Positions 28,825 through 37,536 of a stretch of DNA of 64,000 nucleotides are shown piece by piece. The translations under genes were made by a program, and so were the position numbers. Below the pieces are notes generated by a model. That model saw nothing but the letters and a program-made list of their open reading frames with translations, was not told the DNA's origin and ran no database searches. Source of the stretch: Micromonospora sp. WMMD1082 (GTDB lineage: Bacteria > Actinomycetota > Actinomycetes > Mycobacteriales > Micromonosporaceae); assembly GCF_029626175.1 (NCBI RefSeq), contig NZ_JARUBM010000002.1, positions 2,356,001-2,420,000 on the forward strand. Direction: 5' to 3'. The stretch's first letter is position 1; each line of letters opens with the position of its first letter.

Positions 28825-29373
28825 GTGAGCTACCAGCTCAGCGCGATCGTCGCGGACGCCGACCTGCTGCGCGAGGAGACCCGCGAGCTGGATCATGCCG
28901 TCCTCGCCGAGCTGCGGCAGGACTTCGCGCTGCTGCCCGTCACGCCGCAGCTCGTGCAGGAGTTGACCGGCACGCCGCCGGACTACGCGATCGACGAACC
29001 CGACCCGGAGCACCCGTTCACGCTGGTCCTCTCCCCCGCACTGACCGGGGTGCTGGCCCGCTGGGCGCAGCGCGGCCCCCTGGCGTACGTCGAGGCGGAG
29101 TTCGCCGGTGGGGCCGGGCACCAGGCGGCGGCGGTCTGGATGGGCGGGGCCCTCACCTGGGGGCCGCGCTTCGACGCGACGTTCGACGGGCCGCGACCCG
29201 ACTGGCCGATCAACGCGGCCCTGGTCGAGCTGGGCGCGGAGCCGGGCCAGTGGATCGACCCCTTCGCCGAGCTGGGACTACACGTCGAGCGGAGCACCGA
29301 TGGATGGCTCGCCCACGGGCGGCGCGGGCTGAGCGCCGACTACTGGGACGAGTTGGTCGAGGATCGGCAATAA
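28825..29373 (+). CDS. Hypothetical protein
   Basis: 182 aa, cytosolic, acidic, mixed alpha/beta; no family recognised. Visible features: an N-terminal helical part (SAIVADADLLREETRELD), a central AYVEAEFAGGAGHQAAAVWMGGALTWGPR segment and a C-terminal WIDPFAELGLHVERSTDGWLAHGR. The layout recalls small stand-alone or immunity-like proteins, but that is only an impression. The GTG start follows the 36-bp element directly; no ribosome site is seen, so the mRNA may be leaderless or start within the element. Confidence 0.65.
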   Translation: MSYQLSAIVADADLLREETRELDHAVLAELRQDFALLPVTPQLVQELTGTPPDYAIDEPDPEHPFTLVLSPALTGVLARWAQRGPLAYVEAEFAGGAGHQAAAVWMGGALTWGPRFDATFDGPRPDWPINAALVELGAEPGQWIDPFAELGLHVERSTDGWLAHGRRGLSADYWDELVEDRQ

Positions 29374-29411
29374 CCTCTGCGCCCCCGTCACGTTGGGGAC
29401 TGGGGGATTCC

Positions 29412-29942
29412 ATGAAATTGCGACAATTCGGCTTCATCGCCGCACTGCTTCTTGCTGCCTCGATCTCGGGCAGCGGACCTATGCCACCGGGCAGCATCGC
29501 CATGCCCGAACCCGTCGCGGCGGCCACCGTCGTCGACCTCGACGGCGTGGCCGACATCGACTTCGGCGACTCGGAGAGCGAGCTGACCCGGCGCGGCATT
29601 CTCCGCACCGACGTCGACGCCTGCGGCCCGACGCTGGCCGGGCACGACATGATCAGCCCGATCTTCATCGAGGACCGGCTGGTGCTGCTCTGGGCCGGCG
29701 ACCCGGTCCGCACGCCGGAGGGCATCGCGGCCGGCACACCGACCGCCGAGGTCATGGCCAGCTATCCGACCGTACGCAAGCTGCGCGCTCCACAGGGGAC
29801 GTACCGCTTCGACGGGCTGCTCGCCCGCGACGGCGATCGCGCGTACCTGTTCCTGCACGACGGCCGGACGGTCCGCAAGGTCATCGCCGGGTACGCCGAC
29901 TGGGCGCAGCGCCTCTTCGTCGAGGGCCACGCCCCCTGCTGA
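29412..29942 (+). CDS. Secreted hypothetical protein
   Basis: 176 aa. MKLRQFGFIAALLLAASISG is a signal peptide, cleaved perhaps near VAAATV. The mature part contains DLDGVADIDFGDSESEL, a single internal Cys (DACGP) and a C-terminal Cys, which could pair. The repeated pattern around ...GIAAGTPTAEVMASYP resembles proteins with a DUF-type beta-propeller-free fold, but no family is assigned. The ATG has a GGGGG-type ribosome site. Adjacent to the FG-GAP genes but convergent with them. Confidence 0.65.
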   Translation: MKLRQFGFIAALLLAASISGSGPMPPGSIAMPEPVAAATVVDLDGVADIDFGDSESELTRRGILRTDVDACGPTLAGHDMISPIFIEDRLVLLWAGDPVRTPEGIAAGTPTAEVMASYPTVRKLRAPQGTYRFDGLLARDGDRAYLFLHDGRTVRKVIAGYADWAQRLFVEGHAPC

Positions 29943-29969
29943 CCCAGCTCACGCCCCTGCTGACCCAGC

Positions 29970-31625
29970 TCAGTAGTAGAGGCCGCCGGTCTGCGGGGTG
30001 GCGAGGCGGCGGCCGTACCACTTGGGCCAGACGACGTCGGTGCGCATGCTCAGGCCACTCCACGAGGTGGACTGCGGGACCAGCCCACCGGAACCACCGT
30101 GGAACAGGGCGACCGACCCGGATCCGAGTCCGGCCTGGTCGCCGGCCACCTCTTCGCCGGGCGACGTCACGAGGGCGTCCAGCGGGCCGGTGCCGTTGAG
30201 GTTGAGGATCGCCACCGAGCCGCCGAACCGGTCACCCCGTTCCGCGCCACCCGGGACCACCGCGTGGTCCTGGTCGAAGCCCTGGGCGCCGGTGCCGGTC
30301 AGCCCGGAGGCGGCACCCTTCAACAGGGCGATCGTGCCGGCCCCGGCCTTCGTACCGATCGCCTCGCCGGGTGCGCCCACCAACACGTCGGCCCGACCGT
30401 CGCCGGTCACGTCACCGACCGCGAGCGTCGCACCGAACAGGTCACCGGCCTCCGGTGACCCCGGAACCCCGGCCGTACGCTGGCTGAAGAGCTTCGCGGC
30501 GCCGCTGGACAGGCCGCCGGTGCGGCCGGTGAGGACCGCGACCATGCCCTCGTTGCCCTTCGGGCTCTGCGCGTACGGCGCACCGGCGATCACCTCGCCC
30601 AGTCCGTCCCCGGTCACGTCGCCGACCGCGAGCACCATGCCCAGTTGCCAGACGTAGCTGTCGCTGCGCCCGGTCGCCTTGCGCAGCGCCGCGCCGGTGA
30701 CCGAGGTGGCCCCGCTGAGCTTCACCCCGCTCGCCGAGCCCCACATCAGCGTGATCATGCCGCTGCCGGTCGACGACGTGCTCTCGTTCTCCTGCGGGGC
30801 GCCGATGATCAGGTCCGCGTACTTGTTGTTGTTGACCTTCCCGATCGCGAGGGTCCACCCGAAGTGGTCACCGCGCTCGGCGGAGCCGGGCACCGCGGCC
30901 TGGTTCTGGTGCAGCTGCTGGGCGCCGGTACCGGTCAGGCCGCCGGTGCCGCCGAACAGGATGGTGACCGCCCCGGCCTCCTTGACGGTCCCGATCGACT
31001 CGCCGTACGAGCCGATAGCCAGGTCGTCCCGACCGTCGCCGTTGATGTCGCCGGCCGCGAGCGCCGAGCCGAAGAGGTCCTCCTTCTCCGAGGCACCCGG
31101 TACGCCCGGCGTGTCCTGGTTGACGTGCTTCGCCGACTCGACCCGCAGGCCGGTGCTGCTGCCGGGGATCACCCACACCCCGCCGGCGTGCGCCTTCGCG
31201 CTCGGGTCGTACTCCTCCGCGTCGCTGATCGCCAGGTCGTCGTAGCCGTCGCCGTTGAAGTCCCCGGCGGCGAGAACCTCACCGAAGCACACACAGCCGC
31301 CGGCCGGCGAGATCGCCGACGCGTAGTAGTCGACGTGCGGTGCCGACGAGTAGCGCACCACGACCAGGCCGGCGGGTGACTGCGGGAAGCGGTGCTCGAA
31401 GGGATCGGCGGAGGCGGCGATGTCGTCGACGCCGTCACCGTCGAAGTCGGACCGGGTGGCACCGGTCCCCTTCACCGGGGTCACTGCCTTCGCCACCCGG
31501 TACTGCTGGAGGACGAACCCGTCCCGGGTGACGTTCCGGAACTCGTCCGCCGCCCGCGCGGGGGCGCTCACCGCCAGGCTGGCCGCAACCGCCAGCACGG
31601 ACATGCCGGCAACTCTCCGTCGCAC
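29970..31625 (-). CDS. Secreted FG-GAP (integrin alpha-type) repeat protein, copy 2
   Basis: 551 aa. A signal peptide (to about ARA/ADEF) is followed by about seven FG-GAP repeats with Ca-binding loops: SDFDGDGVDDIA, DFNGDGYDDLAI, DINGDGRDDLAIG, DVTGDGLGEVIAG, DVTGDGRADVLVG. The fold is a secreted beta-propeller; role unknown (binding or surface). It is closely similar to the adjacent upstream copy throughout. GTG 31625 is chosen by alignment with the start of that copy (VRRRVAG versus MRRRVAG); the open frame reaches 31766. The 47-bp gap suggests cotranscription. Confidence 0.85.
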   Translation of the reverse strand: MRRRVAGMSVLAVAASLAVSAPARAADEFRNVTRDGFVLQQYRVAKAVTPVKGTGATRSDFDGDGVDDIAASADPFEHRFPQSPAGLVVVRYSSAPHVDYYASAISPAGGCVCFGEVLAAGDFNGDGYDDLAISDAEEYDPSAKAHAGGVWVIPGSSTGLRVESAKHVNQDTPGVPGASEKEDLFGSALAAGDINGDGRDDLAIGSYGESIGTVKEAGAVTILFGGTGGLTGTGAQQLHQNQAAVPGSAERGDHFGWTLAIGKVNNNKYADLIIGAPQENESTSSTGSGMITLMWGSASGVKLSGATSVTGAALRKATGRSDSYVWQLGMVLAVGDVTGDGLGEVIAGAPYAQSPKGNEGMVAVLTGRTGGLSSGAAKLFSQRTAGVPGSPEAGDLFGATLAVGDVTGDGRADVLVGAPGEAIGTKAGAGTIALLKGAASGLTGTGAQGFDQDHAVVPGGAERGDRFGGSVAILNLNGTGPLDALVTSPGEEVAGDQAGLGSGSVALFHGGSGGLVPQSTSWSGLSMRTDVVWPKWYGRRLATPQTGGLYY

Positions 31626-31672
31626 CAGAAACCGCCGCCTTCTCGTTTCGGTAGGAGCCTTGCGTCCCGGGT

Positions 31673-33331
31673 TCACCACCACGGGCCGCTGCTCTGCGGA
31701 CCGGCGATCCGTTCGCCGTAGTTCGTGAGCTGGACGCGGTCGGTGTTCAGGGCGCGTCCACTCCACGAACCGGACTGCGCGACGAGGCCACCGGAGGCAC
31801 CGTGGAACCGGGAGAGCGTCCCGGCGCCGTACCCCACCGGGTCGCCGGCGACCTCTTCACCGGGCGACGACACGATCGCGTCCAGCGGGCCGGTGCCGTT
31901 GAGGTTGAGCAGCGCCGCCGACGCGCCGAACTTGTCCCCCCGCTCGGCGCCACCCGGGACGACCGAGTGGTTCTGGTCGAAGCCCTGCGCACCGCTGCCG
32001 GTCAGCCCGGCCGACGAGCCCTTGAGCAGCACGATCATGCCCGCCTCGGCCTTCGTGCCGATCGCCTCGGTGTACGCGCCGACCAGCACGTCCGCCCGCC
32101 CGTCGCCGGTCACGTCACCCGCGGCCAGGGTCGCACCGAACCGGTCCTGGTTCTCCGGAGAGCCCGGCACACCGGCCGTACGCTGGGTGATGATCTTTAC
32201 GGCGCTGCCGGACAGACCACCGGTGCGGCCCGTGAAGACCGCGACCAGGCCACCGTCGAGGTGCGGGGTCTGCGCGTTGGGCGCCCCGGCGATCACCTCG
32301 GCCAGCCCGTCCCCGTTCACGTCACCGATCGCCAGCGACATGCCCAGGTACCAGGCGATCGTGTCGCTGCGCCCGGTCGCCTTGTACACCCCCGCGCCGG
32401 TGACCGAGGTGGCGCCGCTGAGCTTCACCCCGCTCGCCGAACCCCACATCAGGGTGACCATCCCGGTGCCGTTGGCCCCGGCCTTCCCGTCGTTCTCGTG
32501 GGGAGCGCCGATGACCAGGTCGGCGTACTTGTTGTTGTTGACCTTCCCGATCGCGAGGGACATCCCGAAGTGGTCGCGCCGCTCCGCCGAGCCGGGCACC
32601 GCGGCCTGGTTCTGGTGCAGCTGCTGGGCACCGGTGCCGGTCAGGCCACCACTGCCGCCATAGAGGACGGTGACCGCGCCGGCTTCCTTGACGGTCCCGA
32701 TCGACTCCTTGAACGCACCGATCGCGAGGTCGTCACGACCGTCGCCGTTGATGTCGCCGGCCGCGAGCGACGCGCCGAACCCGTCGTAGTTCTCCGAATC
32801 GCCGGGTACGCCCGGAGAACCCTGGTTGAAGTGCTTCGTCGAGTCGACCACCAGGCCGGTCGGGCTGCCCGGGATGACCCAGACCCCGCCACCGTACGCA
32901 TTGTTGCGGGTGTCGATCTCGTCCGCGTCGCCGATCGCCAGGTCGTCGTAGCCGTCGCCGTTGAAGTCACCGGCGACCAGTGCGATGCCGAAACTGGAGC
33001 GGCCTTCCCCGATCAGCGAACCCATGAGGTAGTCGACCTGCGGCGCGGACGAGTAGCGCACGACGACCAGACCGGTCGGGTAGTAGGGCAACTGGCTGTG
33101 GTTGAGGGGGGTGGCCGAGGCGGCGATGTCGTCGACACCGTCACCGTCGAAGTCCGAGCGAGTAGGCCCCGTCCCCTTCAGCGGCGTGACCGACTTCGCC
33201 ACCCGGTGGTACTGCATCACGAGGCCGTCCCGGGTGATGGTCCGGAACTCGTCCGCCGCCTGGGCTGGCGCACCGGGCGCCAGGCTCGCGAACACCGCCA
33301 ACACCGCAGCCCCGGCAACTCTCCGCCGCAT
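31673..33331 (-). CDS. Secreted FG-GAP (integrin alpha-type) repeat protein, copy 1
   Basis: 552 aa. The signal peptide starts MRRRVAGAAVLAV and is cleaved after AQA. The repeat domain has the same order of DxDGDGxDD loops and linker segments as copy 2 (QQLHQNQAAVPGSAERRDHFG), so the two are a tandem duplication. GGGGGAG lies before the ATG, and a TAGAAT hexamer at 33363-33368 could be the -10 for a short leader. Confidence 0.86.
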   Translation of the reverse strand: MRRRVAGAAVLAVFASLAPGAPAQAADEFRTITRDGLVMQYHRVAKSVTPLKGTGPTRSDFDGDGVDDIAASATPLNHSQLPYYPTGLVVVRYSSAPQVDYLMGSLIGEGRSSFGIALVAGDFNGDGYDDLAIGDADEIDTRNNAYGGGVWVIPGSPTGLVVDSTKHFNQGSPGVPGDSENYDGFGASLAAGDINGDGRDDLAIGAFKESIGTVKEAGAVTVLYGGSGGLTGTGAQQLHQNQAAVPGSAERRDHFGMSLAIGKVNNNKYADLVIGAPHENDGKAGANGTGMVTLMWGSASGVKLSGATSVTGAGVYKATGRSDTIAWYLGMSLAIGDVNGDGLAEVIAGAPNAQTPHLDGGLVAVFTGRTGGLSGSAVKIITQRTAGVPGSPENQDRFGATLAAGDVTGDGRADVLVGAYTEAIGTKAEAGMIVLLKGSSAGLTGSGAQGFDQNHSVVPGGAERGDKFGASAALLNLNGTGPLDAIVSSPGEEVAGDPVGYGAGTLSRFHGASGGLVAQSGSWSGRALNTDRVQLTNYGERIAGPQSSGPWW

Positions 33332-33455
33332 CAAAACCCCGCTCCCCCGTAGACGCTCCAACATTCTAGGGAGGCGTGGATCATTAGCTATGTCCGGACG
33401 GGCAGACATGTCGATCTAAACGGGCCGATGCCGGTTCGTGCCGGGCCTGCCCGCC

Positions 33456-34685
33456 TCACCAGCTGATCGGCAGCTCCCAGGGGCCGAGGATGGCGTGGCC
33501 CTGCTTCCACCGCACCTCGTCCGAGGCCACCGCCAGCCGCAGCCCCGGCAGCTCCCGCAGCAGCAGCGCCAGCGCGGCCCGGACCTCCAGGGCGCCCAGG
33601 TGCGCGCCGATGCAGTAGTGCGGGCCGTAACCGAAGGAGAGGTGCGGGTTCGGATCCCGCCCGAAGTCCATCCGCTCCGGGTCGGTGAAGACCCGTGGAT
33701 CCCGATTCGCGGCGTCGTGCGACGGGATCACGATGTCCCCCTCGGCCAGTCGGGCGCCGCTGGGCAGCGTCACGTCCGCCATCACCCGGCGGGGCATCTC
33801 GTCGCCGTTGGAGGTCGAGTGCAGCCGCTCCAACTCGGCGACCGCCCCGTCGACCTGCTCCGGGTGCTCCAGCAGGTAGTCCCACGCGCGGTCGTGCCCG
33901 GCGTACGGGCGGGTGCGCAGCAGGTACACGAAGGTCGAGATGGAACTGGCGGTGGTCTCCCATCCGCCGACGATCAGCGAGAGAGGCAGCTTCACCTGGA
34001 CGTCCACCGGCTGGTCCGCCGCCGCCGTGGCGATCCGGGTCATCAGGTCACCGGCCGGGCAGCCGCGACGCCCGTCCAACTGCTGCCACAGATAGCCGCC
34101 CATCTCCTCGGCGGACCGCGCGGCCTCGGCCCGGCTGAGGTCGCCCGAGCCCATGAACATGTCGCCCCAGCGGTGGAACTGCGCCCGGTCCGGCTCCGGC
34201 AGGCCGAGCAGATCGGAGATCACGTTCAGCGCGAACGGTACGGCGAAGTCGCCGACCAGATCGGCCCGACCGTCCTTGGCGACCAGTACGCCGAGTTGCG
34301 CCTCGGCGGCCGCCCGTACCGTGTCGCGCATCTGCGACACGGCGGGCCGGGTGAAGGTGTCCTTCACCGTGCCCCGGATCGCGGCGTGCTCCGCGCCGTC
34401 CATCCCGAGCATCGTCCCGGACACGTCGATCTGGTCGGCGTGCGCGGCGGCGGCCCGGGAAAACAGATCCTGTCGGCGGAGCACCTCCCGGACGTCGTCG
34501 TACCGGCAGATCAGCAGCGCCGGCAGCCACTCCCCGCCGACCTGCCGGACCACCGGAGCGATGCCGGACTCGGAGGCGGCGAACTGCGCGTAGTAGGGGT
34601 GCTTGTCCGGGCCGGGCGTCCGGTTGACACCCTCGGCGTCGACGTGGAAGGGGTGGGGGATGGGCGCGGCGTCGACCGGCATCAT
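33456..34685 (-). CDS. Cytochrome P450
   Basis: 409 aa, soluble bacterial type. Heme ligand C358 is in FGYGPHYCIGAHLG, the I-helix has GGWETTAS (a Glu-Thr pair as in proton delivery), and the K-helix ELERL supplies ExxR. It oxidises an unknown substrate using ferredoxin; no ferredoxin gene is adjacent. Start is uncertain: MMPVDAAP at 34685 has no clear ribosome site, and a TTG at 34724 is also in frame. It lies just outside the tRNA-associated element. Confidence 0.9.
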   Translation of the reverse strand: MMPVDAAPIPHPFHVDAEGVNRTPGPDKHPYYAQFAASESGIAPVVRQVGGEWLPALLICRYDDVREVLRRQDLFSRAAAAHADQIDVSGTMLGMDGAEHAAIRGTVKDTFTRPAVSQMRDTVRAAAEAQLGVLVAKDGRADLVGDFAVPFALNVISDLLGLPEPDRAQFHRWGDMFMGSGDLSRAEAARSAEEMGGYLWQQLDGRRGCPAGDLMTRIATAAADQPVDVQVKLPLSLIVGGWETTASSISTFVYLLRTRPYAGHDRAWDYLLEHPEQVDGAVAELERLHSTSNGDEMPRRVMADVTLPSGARLAEGDIVIPSHDAANRDPRVFTDPERMDFGRDPNPHLSFGYGPHYCIGAHLGALEVRAALALLLRELPGLRLAVASDEVRWKQGHAILGPWELPISW

Positions 34686-34782
34686 GGGAAAACCATCGCA
34701 TGCGATCCCAGCGAAGGCAATCAATCACTCACGGTAACGCCCAACCCTCAACGGAAGACGCCCGGCCGATCCTCACGGATCT

Positions 34783-34863
34783 ACCGGGCGTTCTCGCTGT
34801 TCACGAGCGGTGGCGGCGGGATTTGAACCCGCGGAGGGCGTAAACCCTCACACGCTTTCGAGG
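34783..34863 (-). other. attL: 81-bp copy of the tRNA-Ser 3' part
   Basis: It is identical to 43317-43397 and contains the anticodon loop to the acceptor 3' end of tRNA-Ser(CGA). After 34863 the sequences diverge, so the tRNA copy lacks its 5' part and is not functional. Confidence 0.9.
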
Positions 34864-34958
34864 TCTGGGACCACGCGTCCGCACCGGTTCGACAGCGCAC
34901 ATGACCAGTAGTTCGGCTGTCCGCCGGACAGTCATGGACGACCGCGTACGGCAGCGAA

Positions 34959-34979
34959 TGAGACCACAGTTGAGACCAG
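34959..34979 (+). repeat. Candidate integrase arm site, left end
   Basis: TGAGACCACA followed by GTTGAGACCAG holds two TGAGACCA words 11 bp apart. The same 21-bp arrangement, differing at two bases, lies at the right end (43262-43282). Confidence 0.55.
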
Positions 34980-35108
34980 CCATCCTCGACGAGCAGCACG
35001 ACTGCCAAGCCGCGATGCGGGATCGGATGACTGGCGATTGCACGACGCGCCCCTCTCCACGCACTTCACTCATGAGCCTCCCGAGCGGGTGGCAGGTTGG
35101 AGAGTCAG

Positions 35109-35345
35109 GTGCCCGAAACGGTGAACGGCTCCACGGAACTCGTCATCGGTGAGACGGGGGGCGAGCTGGCCGAGCGACGGCCCGAGGGCCGCGACGACAC
35201 CGGCAAGCTCCTGGTGGTGATGAATGGGGCGCTGATCGGGGTGCCATCCGCGTACGCGGTGTCGAACTCGCTGGCCGTCACTGCGGTCGCCGCCGTGTTA
35301 GCAGTCGTGATGGTCCTCGCGTCCTTGGCCCGTCGCGCCCGCTGA
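35109..35345 (+). CDS. Small membrane protein
   Basis: 78 aa. A charged N-terminal half (GGELAERRPEGRDD) is followed by a hydrophobic stretch (about 32-73) that could form one or two helices, with a basic tail SLARRAR. GGAGAG lies before GTG 35109; a TTG at 35097 is also open. Function unknown; first gene of the element. Confidence 0.5.
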   Translation: MPETVNGSTELVIGETGGELAERRPEGRDDTGKLLVVMNGALIGVPSAYAVSNSLAVTAVAAVLAVVMVLASLARRAR

Positions 35346-35586
35346 CCTGCTCCCGGGGCCATCAAGTTTCTTGCTGAGCCGTTGCACGCTGATCCCTTGC
35401 CCGGTACTCAACTAACAAGGGCCAGGTAGTTGGACATTGGCCGTCGTCTCGTACGACGACCGATGTGTGCGCTACCTGGCGCACAGCATCCGGAAGCTCC
35501 GGAGGCAAAGGACCTCAGAGAGGTGTGCAGATGAACACATCGGACAGATTGCCCTGGATCCTCCAGGGCGAACGGAGGAATGAGAC

Positions 35587-36117
35587 GTGTCGTCACAGAC
35601 CGAAATCCGGCTCAGCCAGGATCAGCTGGCAGAGTTCGCTGCGTACTACCAGGGCGACTACAAGCCTCTGGTCGGACTGCTGATCCGCTGGGGGGCGTCC
35701 CGGCACGAGGCCGAGGACGTCGCCCAGGAGGCGATGCACGTCACGCTGACGAGTTGGCCGACCATCAAGTCCCCGAAGTCCTTCACCCGCACCGTCGCCC
35801 TTCGCATCCTGCACCGCAGTTGGCAGGTGACCGAGCGGGAGGTCACTGCGGCGAGGCACCTGGCGCAGGACATCACGGTGGGGTCTTTCGACGCCAACGA
35901 GGACCGGCCGGAGGTCATGAGCATGTTGTGGGCCCTGCCGGAGGCTCAGCGCGTGGTCTTCGTGCTGCATCACGACGGCTACGGACACACCGAGATTTCT
36001 GAGATCACGGGACAGCAGCGCGACACCGTGCGGTCGAACTTGCGGCACGCCCGTCGGAAGGTCCTCCGCATGCTGAACCTCGAGTCGACCCGGAAGGAGG
36101 CAACCCATGGACCATGA
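35587..36117 (+). CDS. ECF-type RNA polymerase sigma factor
   Basis: 176 aa. Region 2 (about 20-85) includes WGASRHEAEDVAQEAMHVTL and a region 4 HTH (about 110-160) reads LPEAQRVVFVLHHDGYGHTEISEITGQQRDTVRSNL. GGAGG lies a few bases before the GTG start. The stop overlaps a 54-aa gene that may encode its partner. No transmembrane anti-sigma gene follows. It may direct transcription of genes in the element. Confidence 0.88.
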   Translation: MSSQTEIRLSQDQLAEFAAYYQGDYKPLVGLLIRWGASRHEAEDVAQEAMHVTLTSWPTIKSPKSFTRTVALRILHRSWQVTEREVTAARHLAQDITVGSFDANEDRPEVMSMLWALPEAQRVVFVLHHDGYGHTEISEITGQQRDTVRSNLRHARRKVLRMLNLESTRKEATHGP

Positions 36118-36271
36118 CAGGGAGCACGAACTCGACCAGCTCATGGATCGCGCGTCTGCGGCCGTACTGAGGTCCTTGGACGCCACGGTCGACGTCAAGC
36201 AGCGCCTGCAGGAGTTGTTCCGCCGGGCTGGCGTCGATCCTGAACTCGCGCCCAAGTCCGGCAGCCGGTAA
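36107..36271 (+). CDS. Small acidic protein overlapping the sigma factor
   Basis: 54 aa: it starts MDHDREHELDQLMDRAS and has a helical pattern (VLRSLDATVDVKQRLQELFRRAG). It overlaps the sigma factor end by 11 bases and has AAGGAGG about 9 bases upstream, so translation is coupled. It is too small for a classical anti-sigma factor but may bind the sigma factor. Family not recognised. Confidence 0.7.
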   Translation: MDHDREHELDQLMDRASAAVLRSLDATVDVKQRLQELFRRAGVDPELAPKSGSR

Positions 36272-36277
36272 CGACGC

Positions 36278-36320
36278 CAGACCAGCAGGGCCCCGCAAAC
36301 GCGGGGGCCCTGCTGGTCTG
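36278..36320 (+). terminator. Terminator of the sigma-factor operon
   Basis: CAGACCAGCAGGGCCCCGC pairs with GCGGGGGCCCTGCTGGTCTG (about 19 bp with one bulge) around a 4-base loop, 6 bases after the stop. Confidence 0.85.
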
Positions 36321-36695
36321 CCCGACCTGGGCCGTCGATCGGACCTGCGCATCCGGTGACGCGGACGCGCCCAGAACAATTCCAGTAAGCGCCAATGCCG
36401 GCTTGGTGGGGCAGTGCCCGCAGAAGTCCGTCGCCATGAGGCTAGGACATAGACCGTCCAGCCATACGACATGATGGACAGGGACCGCAGCCAAGTCGTC
36501 GGCGAACCGCCTGGGATGCGTATGGCTCAGTCACGCCTGCCGAGCAGGAAATGCTCCCGAAACTTCAGGGCGGCATTTGTCAAGCGACTGTCAGTTATCG
36601 GCCAGGCTGCATCGCAATAGCGCAAGGTCAATCGTTCGACGGGTAACTTGTCAGACCTCTTGCGTAACCTGCTTGCCAAGAACCGGGAGGAACCC
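36321..36695. other. 375-bp region without a gene
   Basis: No gene is seen. Base composition drops along this stretch toward the lower GC of the following pair of genes, so it probably contains their promoter and the left junction of a separately acquired segment. Confidence 0.4.
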
Positions 36696-37535
36696 GTGGC
36701 GAAGAAGCGCGACACGCCCTACCGCTCGTTGACTACCCACAGATACGTCCTTGTGGCAGCTGCTGTCTTCGTTCTGGGCGCATACTTCCTATATCTAGGA
36801 GGCGAAGAGACCCGATTCTGGCAGAGTCATCCAGGTTTGAGGACCTTGATGGAACAGCTGGGCGGGCTACTAATCGTGACGGCCGGCATCTCCATCCTGT
36901 GGGAACTGATTGGAAAACGTTCGTTCGCGCGAGAGGTTCTGGAGTCAACGCGAACGGCCAACGAAATTGAATCGGCTGGCCTTAAGCGAATAACGAACCA
37001 GTTCTACGACGAAGCGCTGTGGAAATATTGCTTCAAGGGTGTCGAAAAGCTGGATATCTTCGTCGCCTACGGTGGAACGTGGCGGCGGACCTACCTCTCG
37101 CAGCTGCAAACGCTAGCCAAGAGCGCGAAGGGGCGAATTCGGGTCTACCTCGCCGATCCAGAAGACCCTGCAACGATCACAACGTTGGCGAATAGGTTTG
37201 GCTCCACCCCGGAGAAGCTGAAGGAAAAGATCTGGGAGACCAAGGAAGAATTCGAGGCGTTGCAGCAGGAAGGCGGAGCGTCCGTTCAGGTCTTCTTCTG
37301 GGCCGGTGACCGCGTATTCACCTTTTACAGATTCGACAACCGGGCTGTCGTTGCTCTATATCAACACAGTGAAGGGCGATCGCCGGTACTGCCAACGATT
37401 CAATGCGAGAACGGAGGCTCTCTGTTCCAGTTTGTCTATGACGAGCTTCGCTCAATCCGCACCGCAAGTCGTCCTGCGACACAGCAGGACGAGGATGACA
37501 TCTCTGCCGTCGTGACGCAAATCAGGAGAGGTTAG
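36696..37535 (+). CDS. Two-TM membrane protein with cytosolic PLD/DUF5919-like domain
   Basis: 279 aa. Two hydrophobic segments (about 17-35 HRYVLVAAAVFVLGAYFLYL and 52-70 GGLLIVTAGISILW) are followed by a cytosolic domain. That domain (about 75-260) has KLDIFVAYGGTWRRTYL, GRIRVYLADPEDP, VQVFFWAGDRVFTFYRFDN and SPVLPTIQ, a pattern like the phospholipase-D-fold/DUF5919 sensor domains; no HxK catalytic motif is seen. GTG 36696 follows GGGAGG. Its stop is one base from the exonuclease start, so they form an operon. Codon use is clearly less GC-rich than the rest of the window. Membrane sensor or effector role is inference. Confidence 0.7.
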   Translation: MAKKRDTPYRSLTTHRYVLVAAAVFVLGAYFLYLGGEETRFWQSHPGLRTLMEQLGGLLIVTAGISILWELIGKRSFAREVLESTRTANEIESAGLKRITNQFYDEALWKYCFKGVEKLDIFVAYGGTWRRTYLSQLQTLAKSAKGRIRVYLADPEDPATITTLANRFGSTPEKLKEKIWETKEEFEALQQEGGASVQVFFWAGDRVFTFYRFDNRAVVALYQHSEGRSPVLPTIQCENGGSLFQFVYDELRSIRTASRPATQQDEDDISAVVTQIRRG

Positions 37536-37536
37536 A

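Larger units (their letters stand above)
34686..35108. other. Gene-free region at the left end of the integrated element
   Basis: About 420 bp with no convincing gene. It includes a tRNA-terminator-like hairpin (CGCCCGG/CCGGGCG, 34759-34790), the 81-bp att repeat with the 3' part of a tRNA-Ser gene, and the 21-bp double TGAGACCA motif. Confidence 0.6.

Noticed and set aside
34804..34863. Second functional tRNA-Ser(CGA)
   Set aside because: Only the 3' part is present; the 5' acceptor and D arm sequence is replaced by unrelated DNA.
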